Positions 22,945 through 35,043 of a DNA stretch of 64,000 nucleotides are shown here, piece by piece. The stretch's first letter is position 1; the number at the start of each line of letters is the position of its first letter. The notes under the pieces were generated by a model. That model had not been told where the DNA came from and ran no database searches. It worked only from the letters and a program-made list of their open reading frames with translations. The stretch is from Chiua virens (taxonomy: Eukaryota; Basidiomycota; Agaricomycetes; Boletales; Boletaceae), in NCBI GenBank assembly GCA_019787685.1, contig JAHNUO010000013.1, positions 310,001-374,000 of the forward strand, written 5' to 3'. Made by a program: the position numbers and the translations under genes.

Positions 22945-24449
22945 ATGTCTAGTGCAGATGATTCCCCACCCCAGACTGTCGATCCTGCTTTTTTGATGCA
23001 ACAAATGGCACGTCTTATCGCTTTGCAAGACCGTAACTTGAATATCGGCAACCTCCAAAGCAGATCGCAGAGTATCTTGCGATTATTCTCTGTGCCCATT
23101 GACCTGACCTTTTTTATCTGTAGCGTTCATAGAAGCTTTCGTTACAAAGGACGACTCATCAGACGCCTCGTGTCTCTTCACGACAGTGTCAATGACATGT
23201 TGGTGGAAGCAGACCGACGAGCCCATGTTGCCAACACGAACACTGCGAACCACGCAGAGGCGTGCGTACCGTTTTACATTCCTTATCAGTGTAATTGATA
23301 GCACGCCCAAGGGAGAACCGTTTGTACAGATCCTACAGAGAACTTCTACGGTGGATTCCCTCCATTCGTGCTATTCCCCAGACAGAGCTTGGCGATGCTC
23401 TACAACAGGCGAGAATTTTCTTTCCTTGGACTTTGTACAATAGGACTGATGTGAATTTAGCTCGAACGAGGTGCTGACACCGGCCGCACTGACGATACCC
23501 ACAGGCTTAAAGTATTGGTCGTCAACTGGCTCATGCAGGAGACACCAAAGCCTGATCCTCCCCTCAGCTCTGAAGACAAGAGTGGGAGAGGGTTCTACAA
23601 CGACGCGACTGGAAGCCTCTTGTGTCCAGTTGACTATAACTGGAATGATCCCACGTGAGTGATCTCTGCGCCGCAAACCTTTTGAATGACAGAACTAAGT
23701 ATCCCAACGACACAGTCACCGGCAGAATATTCGCGAGTTCCATCCCGACTTTCTCGTCACCGCGCAATCTTGGCCGGCATTCCTGTATGCTGGTGGTCGG
23801 TCAGACCCCGCCAATCTCGACAACGGACTTTTCAAGGGCGAAATTTTAGTCAAGGCATGTCCTGCACACAAATCCATACATCATCGCTGATTCTCCATTT
23901 CAGGCCTTCAAAGCCATCTTTATCTCTCCGACTTCTGCATTGGACGACGAGGGTCCCGAGCCAACTGCTGGCAGGAAACGTCGCCGAGGTGATAGACGGA
24001 CGCGGTCAAACGTGGCCAAACTCCTAGGTATGCAAACAGTTCAACCACGTGCCATAGCCTATGTGGCCTGCCAGGTAAATCGGCCGTTTATCATCGACAC
24101 CAGATTTGATACTAATGAATTACTGACTGCATTGCAGATTCGTTTCGCCCTGTCCTCTGCAGGTTCTTGGGCAATCGTCGATGGTGTATTTGACACCCAT
24201 GAGTTCTATGAAGCGATAGTGGAGTGGTTCGAAGAAACCAAGACCGAAGAGGATAAAAGGTTTGTTGACGAACTTTTGTTATGGTGGAACAGGGGAGTCC
24301 CTTGGTTGCTTCATTTTACATACCATAATAATTGAAAATGCAGGATGGTATTTGGACCCACATTTTCTTTTCAGATTGAACGGGATGGATCTGCCCAGAA
24401 GTCTGTGGCGAAGTCGCTGAAGAAGCGCCGTATTGCTAGCAGTGGTTAA
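22945..24449 (+). CDS. DUF6698-like protein, probable splice lesion near the 3' end
   Basis: Starts MSSADDSPPQTVDPAFL. Later exons read PRENRLYRSYRELLRWIPSI, then across a likely GC-AG intron (23408-23459) LERGADTGRTDD, RLKVLVVNWLM, SGRGFYNDATGSLLCPVDYN. After an intron come NIREFHPDFLVTAQSWPAFL, LFKGEIL and FKAIFISPTSAL (after a second GC-AG intron opening GCATGT), then AIAYVACQ, IRFALSS, DELLLWWNR. A final exon ends KKRRIASSG at 24449. Known: this order (LLCP...WND, SWPAFLY, FxxIFxSPxSA, RFALSS, WWNR) is the DUF6698 family, large in Agaricomycetes, function unknown. Odd: after WWNR the intron donor should be cag|GTGAGT but reads cag|GGGAGT, so normal splicing of the last intron is doubtful. 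The exon 1 limits are uncertain. Confidence 0.65.
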
Positions 24450-24956
24450 ATTGTCATTTAGGTTCAACTTGAATGTTATACTAGGCTATTTGAGATCGAA
24501 ATCATAAAGCAGAACAATCCGGTTGTTTGTTTCCCATTATTCATTTGGTGAGCGACAATGATGACAGCGTGAAAATGTTTCCTTTGGTTGCCTCTACTCC
24601 CAGGATGATTCACTTTGCCCATCATAATCATACTGTGGGTAATTATTCACCATCACCACGTGGTTAATCATTGCACGTTGATTTACCAGTTCCACGGTTG
24701 ACAAACTCTTCCAACACATGCATATCTGACCTACTTTCATCTTCCTGACACTTATTTGACAATGTCGTCAGAGCGATTGTATTGATGAGATTCAAGCATG
24801 AACGAAAAAGTTGGCTACAAATGTGTGTTGGACACAAATTGTAGATGTCTTGAGTATCGATGTTCTTGCTCAGTAAAGGTATGTTTGGTATACATTTCCA
24901 ACTGCCCTCAAACCAATTGGCCTTGCCCATCTTTACTAATCCGAGTAATGTACGTC
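24450..24956. other. Intergenic, no gene seen
   Basis: AT-rich 3' flank of the DUF6698-like gene leading into the tandem repeats. Some pieces (ctgacacttatttgacaatg) look like a further diverged repeat unit. Confidence 0.3.
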
Positions 24957-25255
24957 TTTTCTAACTGTCTGACACTTATTTTCCATATACCTACCATTAT
25001 AAGGAGTATGTAAAGTTGTATCAATCTGATATGCCTTATGCACTACTGCTGAATTGCATAAATTTGTGCCTTCACTGATGGTCTGACATTTATTATGCAC
25101 TCAACCCACTGTTATAAAGAGTATGCAAAGCTGTGCCAGCCTGACGAACCTTGCCAGCCTTTACCAAACGACATGATGTGTGTAATCACTGACTGTCCGA
25201 TGGTTATTCTCCACTGGACCTACTGTTGCAAAGGGATAATAAAGCCTTTTTATCA
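24957..25255. repeat. Diverged ~115-bp tandem repeats
   Basis: Three units share 'tctgacacttattttccata ... ccattataaggagtatgtaaag' in varying form, starting near 24965, 25080 and 25190. AT-rich, no ORF. Confidence 0.5.
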
Positions 25256-25669
25256 TTATACAATTTAGTTTTCTTGAGCATGTATTATAAGGCATTACAA
25301 GAATATCTGCAGTCTCGTGATGAGGCGGGGTGTGCCACACTCAGGTTCCACACTCCGTCCTCCACCGCTGACACGAAATCGAAAGATTTGTATTTGTCGA
25401 CATAGTTACTAGTCTCACTTGAACTGATCCAGACTCGGAAATGGTTGCAACATAAAAGGTACGCTTGTGAATCGAAAAGTCTTTGCAAAAAAAAATTCCC
25501 GTTTCATCCAAAATTTATACTTCTCAATGGAAAAGACGGCTGTTATAGAGCTTCTTGCCGAAATGGCGTGGCACTGCGGATTTGGCTAGGCACTCTATCA
25601 TCATTATGCAGTGATCCCAAAGATCATTCGCGTTCGCTGGATACGTACCATGGTTATAAATAACCTTCA

Positions 25670-26223
25670 CTAATAGCATTTCGTGATGCTGAATTCGGGA
25701 CTGTAATTGCCAGAGTCACCAATCACTTGGGAAGGGAAAAATTCAGTTCAAATGATGGCGCCCATCGTGCAGACAACCAAGACTCACAAACGACCTGGTA
25801 TGGTCCAGTGGGGACGTCAGGGACCTTGACTGACACTCTACCGTCTTCAAGTTTGAAACCGCTAGCCAGCACATGTTCTTTAACCCTGGTCAGAAGTGAC
25901 GCTCAATGAACAGCGTGAATCACATACCAAATAGAATGACACCGTTTTTGGCGAGAATTGCCTGGCCAAGATTGTTGGTGATTTCGGAAGGGGGGTTCTT
26001 GGCATCCCTGTAAATAAAATGGTATCAATAGTTAGGACACAGAAGGACACGGGGCATACCAGACGATATGGTGTTCGTCTCCTATACACCAACTAGTCTT
26101 ATCATTGGGGAACAATATATGCGGCGCCCATACGTCGAGCACAGTGGCGTCTACGGGAGTAGACTTGGCCAAGGGCACGGAGGCTGCAAGTGCAAATAAG
26201 GAGATGAGATACTTTGAAATCAT
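25670..26223 (-). CDS. Kre9/Knh1-like secreted protein, one frame mismatch at exon 2/3
   Basis: Four exons: 26060-26223, 25928-26007, 25788-25885, 25670-25725. Signal peptide MISKYLISLFALAASVPLAKS, then VLDVWAPHILFPNDKTSW and GDEHHIVW. Exon 2: DAKNPPSEITNNLGQAIL. Exon 3: VKEHVLASGF, VSVKVPDVPTGPYQVV. Exon 4: IGDSGNYSPEFSI. This is the clearest member of the family here and matches the mushroom proteins of form 'WKIGSxHxVxWD ... NPPxxITN ... ASGFxI ... VPDVxPGxYQVVLFGDSGNxSPEF' (Kre9/Knh1-like N-terminal domain). Length about 132 aa. Odd: exon 2 leaves one spare base and exon 3 supplies one before Val, so the junction is one base short in the conserved frame. Either a one-base deletion or a splice site I did not recognise. 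It is divergently oriented from the AP-1 beta gene. Confidence 0.75.
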
Positions 26224-26272
26224 GATGAAGGATTCGAACGTCCTGCTGCTAAAGATTCGAAAGAAGAGGTAA

Positions 26273-26280
26273 TATTTATA
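26273..26280 (-). promoter_or_regulatory. TATA box of the Kre9-like gene ending at 25670
   Basis: TATAAATA on the minus strand, about 50 bp before the ATG at 26223; shared with the other paralogues. Confidence 0.5.
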
Positions 26281-28157
26281 CCTCAGTGTCAGGCACTGGT
26301 TGCGACTGACCTGTTAGCTTGTTACGCCCGAATTAACTGGTAATATCGGTGATGCGGTCAGAGTTCGGCTACCAATTGCTGACATGGATCGCATGGATCG
26401 CCGGTCGGATCAAGTTAGCGACTTTTTTTGTCATCACATCACTCACTACTGATCAGGGATTGAGGGAAGGGCTCGCACCAGCGGCCCGTCACTGTCAATC
26501 ATCGGGGATTCAACGCCGCCAGTAGCGGTCATCTCCGTTGATGGAAGCGACTGACCGTACTATATCACTGGAAAGATGAGTAATCTCCAGTACTTACCAA
26601 CTGACCTCCTCGCCGTAGAGTGAACTTCCAACTTCAAGTCTGAAACAGAATGTCATGCACAATAAAATGTCAGTTGGAAACGGTGTGATCATGCATGAGA
26701 GTTTGCATGTGCGGTGAGATAAGAATGAACGACGAGAGAATGCCATCGATGAGATATCACAACAATTGAGGTACGATGAATGTCAGAGCGAGACGCGAAT
26801 GTTGAAATAGACCGCATGTAGGACAGTTCAATTAAAGTTCCGAAACATTGCCCTCGCTTGGGCTCGAGATCTTTCGATGACTACCTACCTAATACTTGGC
26901 CTTCCGGGCGCCGGAAGCTTCGGAGAGCTTCCTGGTATGGCGTCCAAGAAGTCTGGCTCTACTTTAGATCCTTCAAAATCCTCGGAAAGCCTGGACTATT
27001 CCGGTCGGTATTCTGGGATTAGACATTTGAAACAGATAGGCCCCGACAATCGCTCGATTGTTCCATGAGGAGCGACCGTGCAGGACTTAGAGCACTGCAT
27101 GGTTGGATATATCTGTTAGACAGCGTCTTCGAGTACAACGCGTGGTGTTGGTCTTCACTCGACGAACTGGACTGCCAAAACTGTTTGAGCCAGAAGAAGC
27201 GCATATCCAATTGTGTATTGCCTCGTCAAACCAGGAATCCGCTATCGATATTCAGGTTTTAATCACCGCTATGTTGACGTTTCTTGGGGAAGGCGACTGT
27301 CAGTACAGACAAACTTCTGAAACAACTGTTCGAAAATTCGCTGTCCGACGGGCCGCGAGTTTACCAGCTTAGGTAATAAACATTGAAAGGGATTAGGAGC
27401 CGTATGCATGAGTAGTTCGTACCCATGTGGGATCTCTTGGGCTGTCGGTCCTGTTTGTGCGCACGGCATCGGGCACCCCTCGCCGAGAGTTAGGGTCAAA
27501 CTCCGGTAGGATATAGTACGCACAGGGACGGACGGGATGGGCCGCGGTTTCGAGCCTGCGAAAGCACCCAACCCACCTAAGGCCGTTTAGGGGACTTCCA
27601 TACCGGGACTGGGCTTTGATGTCGCGGGAACCAGGGCCGCACTGGCAGCGACGAGGCGCTACCCGCCGTGAGTATGGTAGCTGAGGCTGAGTGGTGAGGG
27701 AGCTTGAGTAGCTACACTCAGTACTTCAGTGGTGACCGGAACCAGTGACCGTGACTCCTAGTATGTAGCACACGAAAACCATCTCCGCGTGGATGTCGTC
27801 CCTCGCCATGTCTGAAGTATTCGATGGGGGGATGAAAGGATTTGGTGACGATGATCGAATGAATGGTAGGACGAACTCAGAGCTATCATTGCATGGAAAT
27901 TTCGGCCTGTTACCTCGTTGCACTTCGATGAGTTTATGTGAACGACGCCAACTGAAGTTGTAGTGACAGTATGAGTCCAACTTCAATGAAAACGTGGACT
28001 CCGTGCAACCTGCTCTCCCGTTATCACCAACCATCGGCGGCACTGAACGTCGACACACGGAATCACGACGATAGCGGCGACATCGTATTTCTGCTTAGCG
28101 CCGACCATCACCTGCTCCAACTTTCCAGTATTCTGAATCACCGTTACGCCAACGTCC
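26281..28157. other. Divergent intergenic region, no gene seen
   Basis: 1.9 kb between the Kre9-like gene and AP-1 beta. It holds only short ORFs without family resemblance. Confidence 0.3.
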
Positions 28158-30772
28158 ATGAGCATACGAGCACCACGCAAAGGCGAAAACTATGAACTCA
28201 GCGTCGATCTAAACAGCGAGTATCGCGATAAACGCAAGGATGCGATTAAAAGAGTCATCGCGTCCATGACCGTCGGCAAAGGTGCGTCCGTCAGAATCCG
28301 TCCTACACGACGTCGACTCATCACCGTTTTATTTTCCACACAGACGTCTCTGGACTCTTCCCCGATGTACTCAAGAACATGCAGACGGAAGACCTCGAAC
28401 AAAAGAAACTCGTCTACCTGTATCTAATGAACTACGCCAAGACCCAACCCGAGCTCGTCATACTAGCAGTGAATACCTTCGTCAAGGATTCTGAAGACCA
28501 CAATCCCCTCGTTAGGGCTCTCGCCATCCGAACAATGGGTTGCTTGCGTGCGGAGAAAATCATAGACTATCTATGCGATCCACTACAGCGCGCACTCAGG
28601 GACGAGAACCCGTACGTTCGCAAGACGGCCGCACTTTGCGTCGCAAAGTTGTATGATCTCAAACCTGAGCTCGTCATCGACAATGGTTTTCTCGAACGGC
28701 TGCACGGGTTGATTTCGGATAGCAATCCTATGGTGCGACTCATTGGTTTCGAGGATATATCGGCACTAACAACCGCCAAGGTCGTCGCGAACACTGTCGC
28801 GGCGTTGACGGATATCCATATGATCGCCACCTCAGCTCATCCACCAGCTTCGTCCTCTGATCCCGCATTTTTTACTATCACGTCATCAGTACTCAGCAAA
28901 CTACTGATCGCGCTTAACGAATGCTCAGAATGGGGTCGTGTTGCAATCCTCAACGCCTTGTCGCGCTATACTACCCAGGATGACAAAGAGAGTGAACATA
29001 TTTGTGAACGTGTCGTCCCTCAATTCCAGCATGTTAACGGAAGCGTTGTCCTTGCGGCTGTTAAAGTGCGTTTATTCGGACTGGATCCATTACACCGACA
29101 TATACTCGTTCAGGTGATTATGATACACATGCGCAACATAAGACGAGAAGAGTTCTCAAAGCAGCTGATCCGCAAGATGGCACCGCCATTGGTCACCCTC
29201 TTATCGTCTCCTCCAGAGGTCCAATGGGTGGCGCTGCGCAATGTCAACCTTCTCCTTCAAAAGCAGGGAGACTTGCTTTCGAACGAGATGAGAGTCTTCT
29301 TCTGCAAGTACAACGATCCGCTATACGTCAAAGTCGAGAAGCTGGACATCATGGTGCGCTTAGCAAACGACAACAATGTTGACGCACTCTTGAGTGAGCT
29401 CAAAGAGTCAGTGTCATGTGTCTGTTTCTGTTTCCCAGTAACGAACTTTGTCTTGACAGGTATGCCTCGGAGGTTGATGTTGATTTCGTACGGAAAAGCA
29501 TCAAAGCTATAGGGCAAACGGCGATCAGCATCGAAAGCTCTGCCGAGCGATGCGTCAACGTACTGCTGGACCTCATCGGAACCCGCGTGAGCTATGTTGT
29601 CCAAGAGGCTGTTGTGGTGATGAAGGTACGCCCAGGATATGCAGTTCAAGGAATCGTGATTTTTAACAAAGGCTCAGGACATCTTCCGGAAGTACCCCTC
29701 GACATACGAGGGCGTCATATCCGACGCTATGTGCCAATCTCGAAGAATTGGATGAACCAGAAGCGAAAGCGTCGTTGATCTGGATTATAGGAGAGTATGC
29801 GGAGAAAATCGATAATGCAGATGAACTCTTGAGTACATTTGTGGATACATTCACCGAGGAATCGTATCAGGTACGCATCACGTACAGCCTAGCAATGAAC
29901 CATCGCTGAGGTGCTCTATCAGGTGCAACTGCAGACCTTGACGTCGGTCGTGAAACTCTTTCTGAAGAAACCTGAGTCGTCACAGGGTGTAGTGCAACGT
30001 GTATTGAATACTGCGACGAAAGACTGTGACTCACCTGATGTGCGTGATCGAGCGTACATTTATTGGAGACTGCTGTCCACGGATCCGGGCGCTGCAAAGG
30101 TATGATAGAATAGGTCTACATGGTTTGACCTGACGAACATCTGTGACGTTCACATGCAGGCCGTTGTGCTGGCGCATAGACCTCCAATTTCGATTCCACG
30201 AACGACGGTGCCGCCAGCGCTGTTGGAAGAACTCTTGGGAGAAGTCTCGTCTTTGGCTAGTGTCTACCACAAACCGGCCGAAACATTCATTGGCCATGGC
30301 AGGATAGGTGCAGACACGATTCAGCGCAAGGGAACAGAGTATGTTGCCTCCTATATGTTGAAGTTTACGTTAAGCGTGGGATGCAGGTTGTCGGACGACC
30401 GTTTCACTGCGCAGAAAGCTTTCCAGACAGTCGTGGCTGGCCAGCAAGCGGAAAACTTGCTCGACCTTGACGATGCTCCAACACAAGAAGGGGAACCATC
30501 TGGTCTCGCAGCAACACAGATCCTGCCTACCTCGCCCGCTGCGGCGAACTTCTTGTCTGGAGCCTCAACAAATCCGCTTGACGATTTAGTCTCGATCTTT
30601 GGAGGAATGAGTGTGGATGGCGCGGGAAGCGGCGCAAATGCTGGCACAGAGAGTGCATTTGGCAGTTTAGGGAAGCACGTCGCTACTGGGCGAGGCTGCC
30701 TCCGATCTGGAGACCTTTGCATCACCAACCGCAACCCAAAAACCACAGGAGGATTTGCTTGGCTTGTTCTGA
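28158..30772 (+). CDS. APL2: AP-1 complex beta subunit (beta-adaptin), two single-base frameshifts
   Basis: Nine exons: 28158-28281, 28344-28732, 28781-29065, 29114-29406, 29460-29625, 29678-29870, 29923-30099, 30160-30338, 30387-30772. Start [14 protein letters not shown]; trunk motifs [91 protein letters not shown] terminus PQEDLLGLF, without a beta-ear, as in fungal AP-1 beta. Known: large subunit of the clathrin adaptor for trans-Golgi/endosome sorting. Introns 2 and 3 (48 bp each) are in frame and could be mistaken for coding sequence. Odd: exon 6 is 193 nt, one base too long; the frame slips near 29706 (YEGVI then [15 protein letters not shown] reading). Exon 9 slips near 30673 (SLG then [11 protein letters not shown]). 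AP-1 versus AP-2 is judged from the short C-terminal tail only. Confidence 0.85.
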
Positions 30773-30799
30773 TAGACATGTGAATACTGCATCACATGT

Positions 30800-31200
30800 A
30801 TATGTAGTCCTTTATTTGTGATGCTCGGGTTCAGGATGTCTGAGCTGGCGTTCCCGCCAGTGACCAATCTCCTTGAAGAGTCTAAGTCGTCCCTGATATG
30901 GCAACAGACGGCTGAGTAACTTCCGCCCCGACTCGGCCCCGAGCTTTGACTCGTCGGATTTGAGAACACACCATGAGACCTCGAGACTCGCTCTGTGCAA
31001 CAGGTCACTACTAGCCCGGATAGTGTATTCCGTAGGTCGTCGCGTAGGTTCTGGAACAAAAGACACGCGGTGAGGAGTCGTCGGAAGTGCAGGAGGGCGC
31101 GCATAGCTGCCTCGTGTTGCAAGTTCCCCGCCAATGCGGTCGACCACGCCGCAACGATGTTTTTTTTTTCACCTCCTCAGGTATTATTGGAGATGTCATC
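30800..31200 (-). CDS. Possible uncharacterised gene, tail-to-tail with AP-1 beta
   Basis: Two overlapping minus-strand frames look partly coding: one with GNLQHEAAMRALLHFRRLL, then another with TEYTIRASSDLLHRASLEV and LLSRLLPYQGRLRLFKEIGH ending near 30815. The two pieces are in different frames, so a small intron or frameshift would be needed. I do not recognise the family. A run of ten T at 31159-31168 lies at the presumed 5' side. Confidence 0.3.
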
Positions 31201-31675
31201 CGGCGGTAAGTGCGACCGTCGCAACTTTGTCATGAACAACCTTCATTTAGGTTGATTTGGTATGCTCTTTCAGAACGATCGAGCCTCGTCCTGCCGTAAT
31301 CGACATGTGCGGTATCCATCCTGTTCTTCGTTTGTGCTGAGAGGCTCGCTGCTGGATGGTTGCTATTGGTTGGCAAGCCATCGCACAGTGGGACGGACAA
31401 AGAGGCATCAAAGCCCATGTGGGCCCACTCTCTCGCTTCTGTCGCCACCGTCTCTGTGCTTCATTGTGCGTTCGTGGTGCATTCCAGTCTGTTCAGGCGG
31501 CCGACGCGTGGATTCCAGTGCATCTTTTCTGTCCCTGGAACCGAGATCTCTCCACTGGCATGGAACCGCCTCCATCGCTTTTGAAATTTACTATAATAGC
31601 CCGCAGGTAGCTTTCGTACGCCTTTTCATTCCTTCATTCTGCTCCCTTTCCAAGACGCTGACGGAGGGCGTGACC

Positions 31676-33960
31676 ATGCATCTTGTGCCGACATTCGTTT
31701 TACTCGGAACCCTGGGCACAGTGGCCTGTCAACAGATTGGGACATTGTAAGTTTCTGTGGACCAGTTTTCGCTCATGTCTTTACTCATGTCTTCTCGCTT
31801 CCTCTTGCCAAAGTGGCAAACGACATGGGACAGGCAGAACCTCTTTACCTATTCACAGCCCAATCCAGATCCCATCAATTTCGTGACGCCAAGTGCCATC
31901 GGGAGTGCAGACATTGTCGTTGACGACTCGACCGTTTACCAAACCATCTATGGCTTCGGTGCTTCGTTGAGTAGGTGATCAGTGCCTTTAATAACCGTCA
32001 GCGGAGCTGAATGAACTGACCGCGGTCAGCTGACTCGTCGGCTTCGCTCCTAAGCACTCTTAAGGTGCGAAGCATGGATCTCACGCGTGTTCGGCATGAG
32101 ACTGAACCGCATACTTTTCTAGTCCCAGAACCCAACCAACTACTGGCAATTATTGGACTATCTTTTCAACAGTGAGTCGCGCGACAGTGTCCGTGGGTCA
32201 GACAGACTGATCATCCCGATGGTGCAGTCACCGACGGCGCCAATTCTGCCGGCTTTTCGTACATCCGAGTTCCGCTTGGAGCCACGGACTTTTCGGCAAA
32301 CAGTAGCAGCTCCACTTCGTTTGCTCCGCGGACACGCTGCTAACATGCATTTTTAACAGCATATAGCTATGACGACACCAGTGGAGACGTCAACCTCGTC
32401 GAGTTCAACATCGGGGCTGCCCCGAGCTACGTGATTTCGACGCTCAAGGATATTTTGTCTATCAACCCAGAGTTGAGAATCCACATCCTTCCATGGTCTC
32501 CTGTGAGTATATACGCATCATCATCCGAAGCATGAATCCTTACCAACGTTAGCCTGGGTGGATGAAAAGCGGAACCATGAACGGTGGCTCTTTGAGCACA
32601 TCGTATCTCGCTGTCAGTGAGTAGTTGCAACCAACCCATGTAGTACTTTAACCAAATCTATCTTCAAGTGGCGAATTACTTGTTCAAGAGTCTTCAGGCC
32701 TTCCAGAGCGAAGGGATTCAAATCTACGCTATCGGAATTCAGGTGGAACACTATCGCTTGAAGTTATTTGAGCATGATGATTAACGACTGCCTTTTCCTG
32801 CTGCAGAACGAGCCTGAAAATAGCGATTCGACATATCCTACATGCAGCATGCCAGTATCCATCGAAGCTGGGATCGGCATCTCGTTACGTAGTCAGATGA
32901 ACTCAAGCGATTTTTCGACCACTAAGATCATTGGGTATGAGCACAATTGGTCTGATGCTGCGAATTACCCCGTCCAACTCGTGCGTAACAGTGAAGATGC
33001 TGCGCGGTTGAGTTCCGCTGCTGACCTCTTGCTATATTACAGATGCAACAATCACAGAATATATTTGACGGAGTCTCTTTCCACTGCTATGAAGGTAATT
33101 ATACCGAACAAGCACAATTTACATCTCAGTATCCCGATAAGGTATGCTGGCCATCGAATCCCCCAGGGTCGCATCTTGATACGCTCCCCTATAGGAAGTC
33201 TACTTCACGGAGTGTTCAGGCACTATTGGTTCTGATTGGTGGAGTGACATCAAGGTAAGTTCCTCGAGTGCCGCCGCGCACATATACTGATATGTGTTCA
33301 AGTGGTACATGAACAATCTGTAAGTATAGTCACGAATTGCATTTCGCCTGCCAAGACAAATTTATTCTTCAGCTTCATCGGGAGTATCAACTACGGATCC
33401 TCGTCCGGTCTTATGTGGAATCCTCGCGCTTGACAGTAACGGCGCCCCTGAGCTACCCGGATCCGACAGTTGTGGTGGCGGATGCCGTGGCGTCGTCCAG
33501 ATCAACAGCGACGGCACCTGGAGCGTCAACCAAGAATTCTATGCCATGGCTCAAGCTTCCAAAGCCATCCTACCACGCGATAGCGGGGGACCGTGGGGCC
33601 AGCGTATTGGGGTGAGTGTCGGAGGAAGTCTCGACTGGGCGCTTGTCGTCGGTGCCTATGTCACGAGTCGTGTTTCCGCGACCGATTGGAGCAGATATAG
33701 CATCGTTGTGTTGAACTGGTACGTGACTCTTTGCGTGTGAGTCTGGACATGCGCTGAGGTACTTTTGGTGGGTAGGGACGATAGTGCATCGTCGACGTGG
33801 AACCCGCAGCCCGTGACGGCGACCATTGAATTTAGGGGTATGCAGGTGAGTATATCGATAGTTGGAAATCCATGGATGCGGTATTGATTTGGGTGGGTAG
33901 GCGACGTATACGTTTCCTGTTGGTGTCACCACGTTGTGGTGGTACGCGGCAGCACAGTGA
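31676..33960 (+). CDS. GH30 endo-beta-1,6-glucanase, secreted
   Basis: Exon 1 begins MHLVPTFVLLGTLGTVACQQ (signal peptide). Following exons read TTWDRQNLFTYS, IYGFGASL, TDSSASLLS, FSYIRVPLGATDFSAN, YSYDDTSGD, HILPWSP, PGWMKSGTMNGGS, then NEPENSDSTYP with the acid/base Glu. Next come KIIGYEHNW, FDGVSFHCYEGNY, EVYFTECSGTIGSDWWSDIK with the nucleophile Glu, WYMNN, GGCRGVVQINSDGTWS, GGPWGQRI and the ending TLWWYAAAQ. About 12 introns; all later junctions agree in phase. Known: fungal GH30 enzymes hydrolyse beta-1,6-glucan of cell walls. Odd: the first junction is one base off. Exon 1 leaves TT at 31746 while the conserved frame starts with TGG after CCAAAG. A single missing G at the donor would repair it; alternatively translation starts at 31757 in the second-exon frame with a weaker signal. 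Confidence 0.85.
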
Positions 33961-34983
33961 GGGGCTTTCAAGGATTGGATGATACCCTTGTTTCATGATA
34001 CTATACTTATCTTTCTTTGAAATGCCGGGCATCTGTAATGTGTATATATAATTGTTTGGTGGGCCTTATGTTTTATCTTTTTGTAGGTGTACTGTATGCA
34101 TAAATAATTCAAACTTGTTGATTCCGAATCGGCTTGGTCACCATTTGCAGGAATCGCATCTATTGCAGGATCATTGATAATCGATCATCCCTCAAGCCCG
34201 GAGGTTTGGGTTTGCAGTTTGCACTGAAGCCAGCCCGAATGTTTACACTGAATCAGGTCACAGTCTGATGACCAACTTGATATATAGACAATGTGTGTCA
34301 GTCAAATGATCATCTGTCCCATCCTGGGCCCGTGACTCCAAACCTCAGACAATTCCGGTCACCAGATTGAAACCAAGGACGTGGTTGGATTCAGCGTAAA
34401 TTGTTTGAAACGTCCGCGAAACATGTGGCGCTTTTCAGTTAGTCGGTGGCCTCATGGACGGGCTGATCACCAGGCTATAGCTTTCCAGTGTTCCGACTTT
34501 GTCCGTCATGAAAGTTGGAAATACGCCACCGCACATCGATCACCCGCTTGTTGGGATGACGATCTAATTTTTTTATACGTTCTCCGAGTCGTGTAGGCCT
34601 CTCATCAGTCAGATGATCCACCATTGACATTCTCTACATACTACAGACAAACTCGACCTGCAACATGCTCTTTCGAGCTTACGACTCACTTCCTTGTATC
34701 CATGTGGCACAACACGAGTACCATTCCGTGTGGATCCAGTCCTTGGCAAAGGTATTCGATAAGCGACGCTGTAATACCATCGCTAGCGTTCGATCGGTCC
34801 TCCGAGTCATGCACCTTGATCAGGCTCCTCACTCGCTGGCACCTGCGCCGCTACCTCCGCCATGTCACAGTGTGGTTACACTCCAGTGACTTGTAGCCCC
34901 CATGCCAAGCTGTTTGAGCCTTCAAGTTCGTGCCAGTGGTAGCCTGAAATTCTGAATTATGCATCCTCTACAATCCGACGATC
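33961..34983. other. Intergenic; contains the 5' region conserved with the segmental duplication
   Basis: 34640-34900 is recognisably similar to 48270-48480 and 54130-54370 (for example 'acatgctctttcgagcttac' and 'gtattcgataagcgacgct'). It is therefore shared upstream sequence of the Kre9-like paralogues rather than a gene. Confidence 0.5.
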
Positions 34984-34990
34984 TATAAAT
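34984..34990 (+). promoter_or_regulatory. TATA box of the Kre9-like gene at 35044
   Basis: TATAAAT 60 bp before the ATG, at the same relative place as in the other copies. Confidence 0.55.
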
Positions 34991-35043
34991 GCGGGCGTCT
35001 CCCCTTCATGCATTTCACATCCAACCTTGCAATTTTTTTTACC

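Noticed and set aside
28567..28830. Minus-strand ORF inside the AP-1 beta region, with a similar one at 50541-50912 on the plus strand
   Set aside because: These are antisense shadows of the adaptin coding sequence and of its pseudogene.
29416..29778. 120-codon plus-strand ORF as a separate gene
   Set aside because: It is exon 5 of AP-1 beta read through intron 5 and out of frame after the exon 6 slip.
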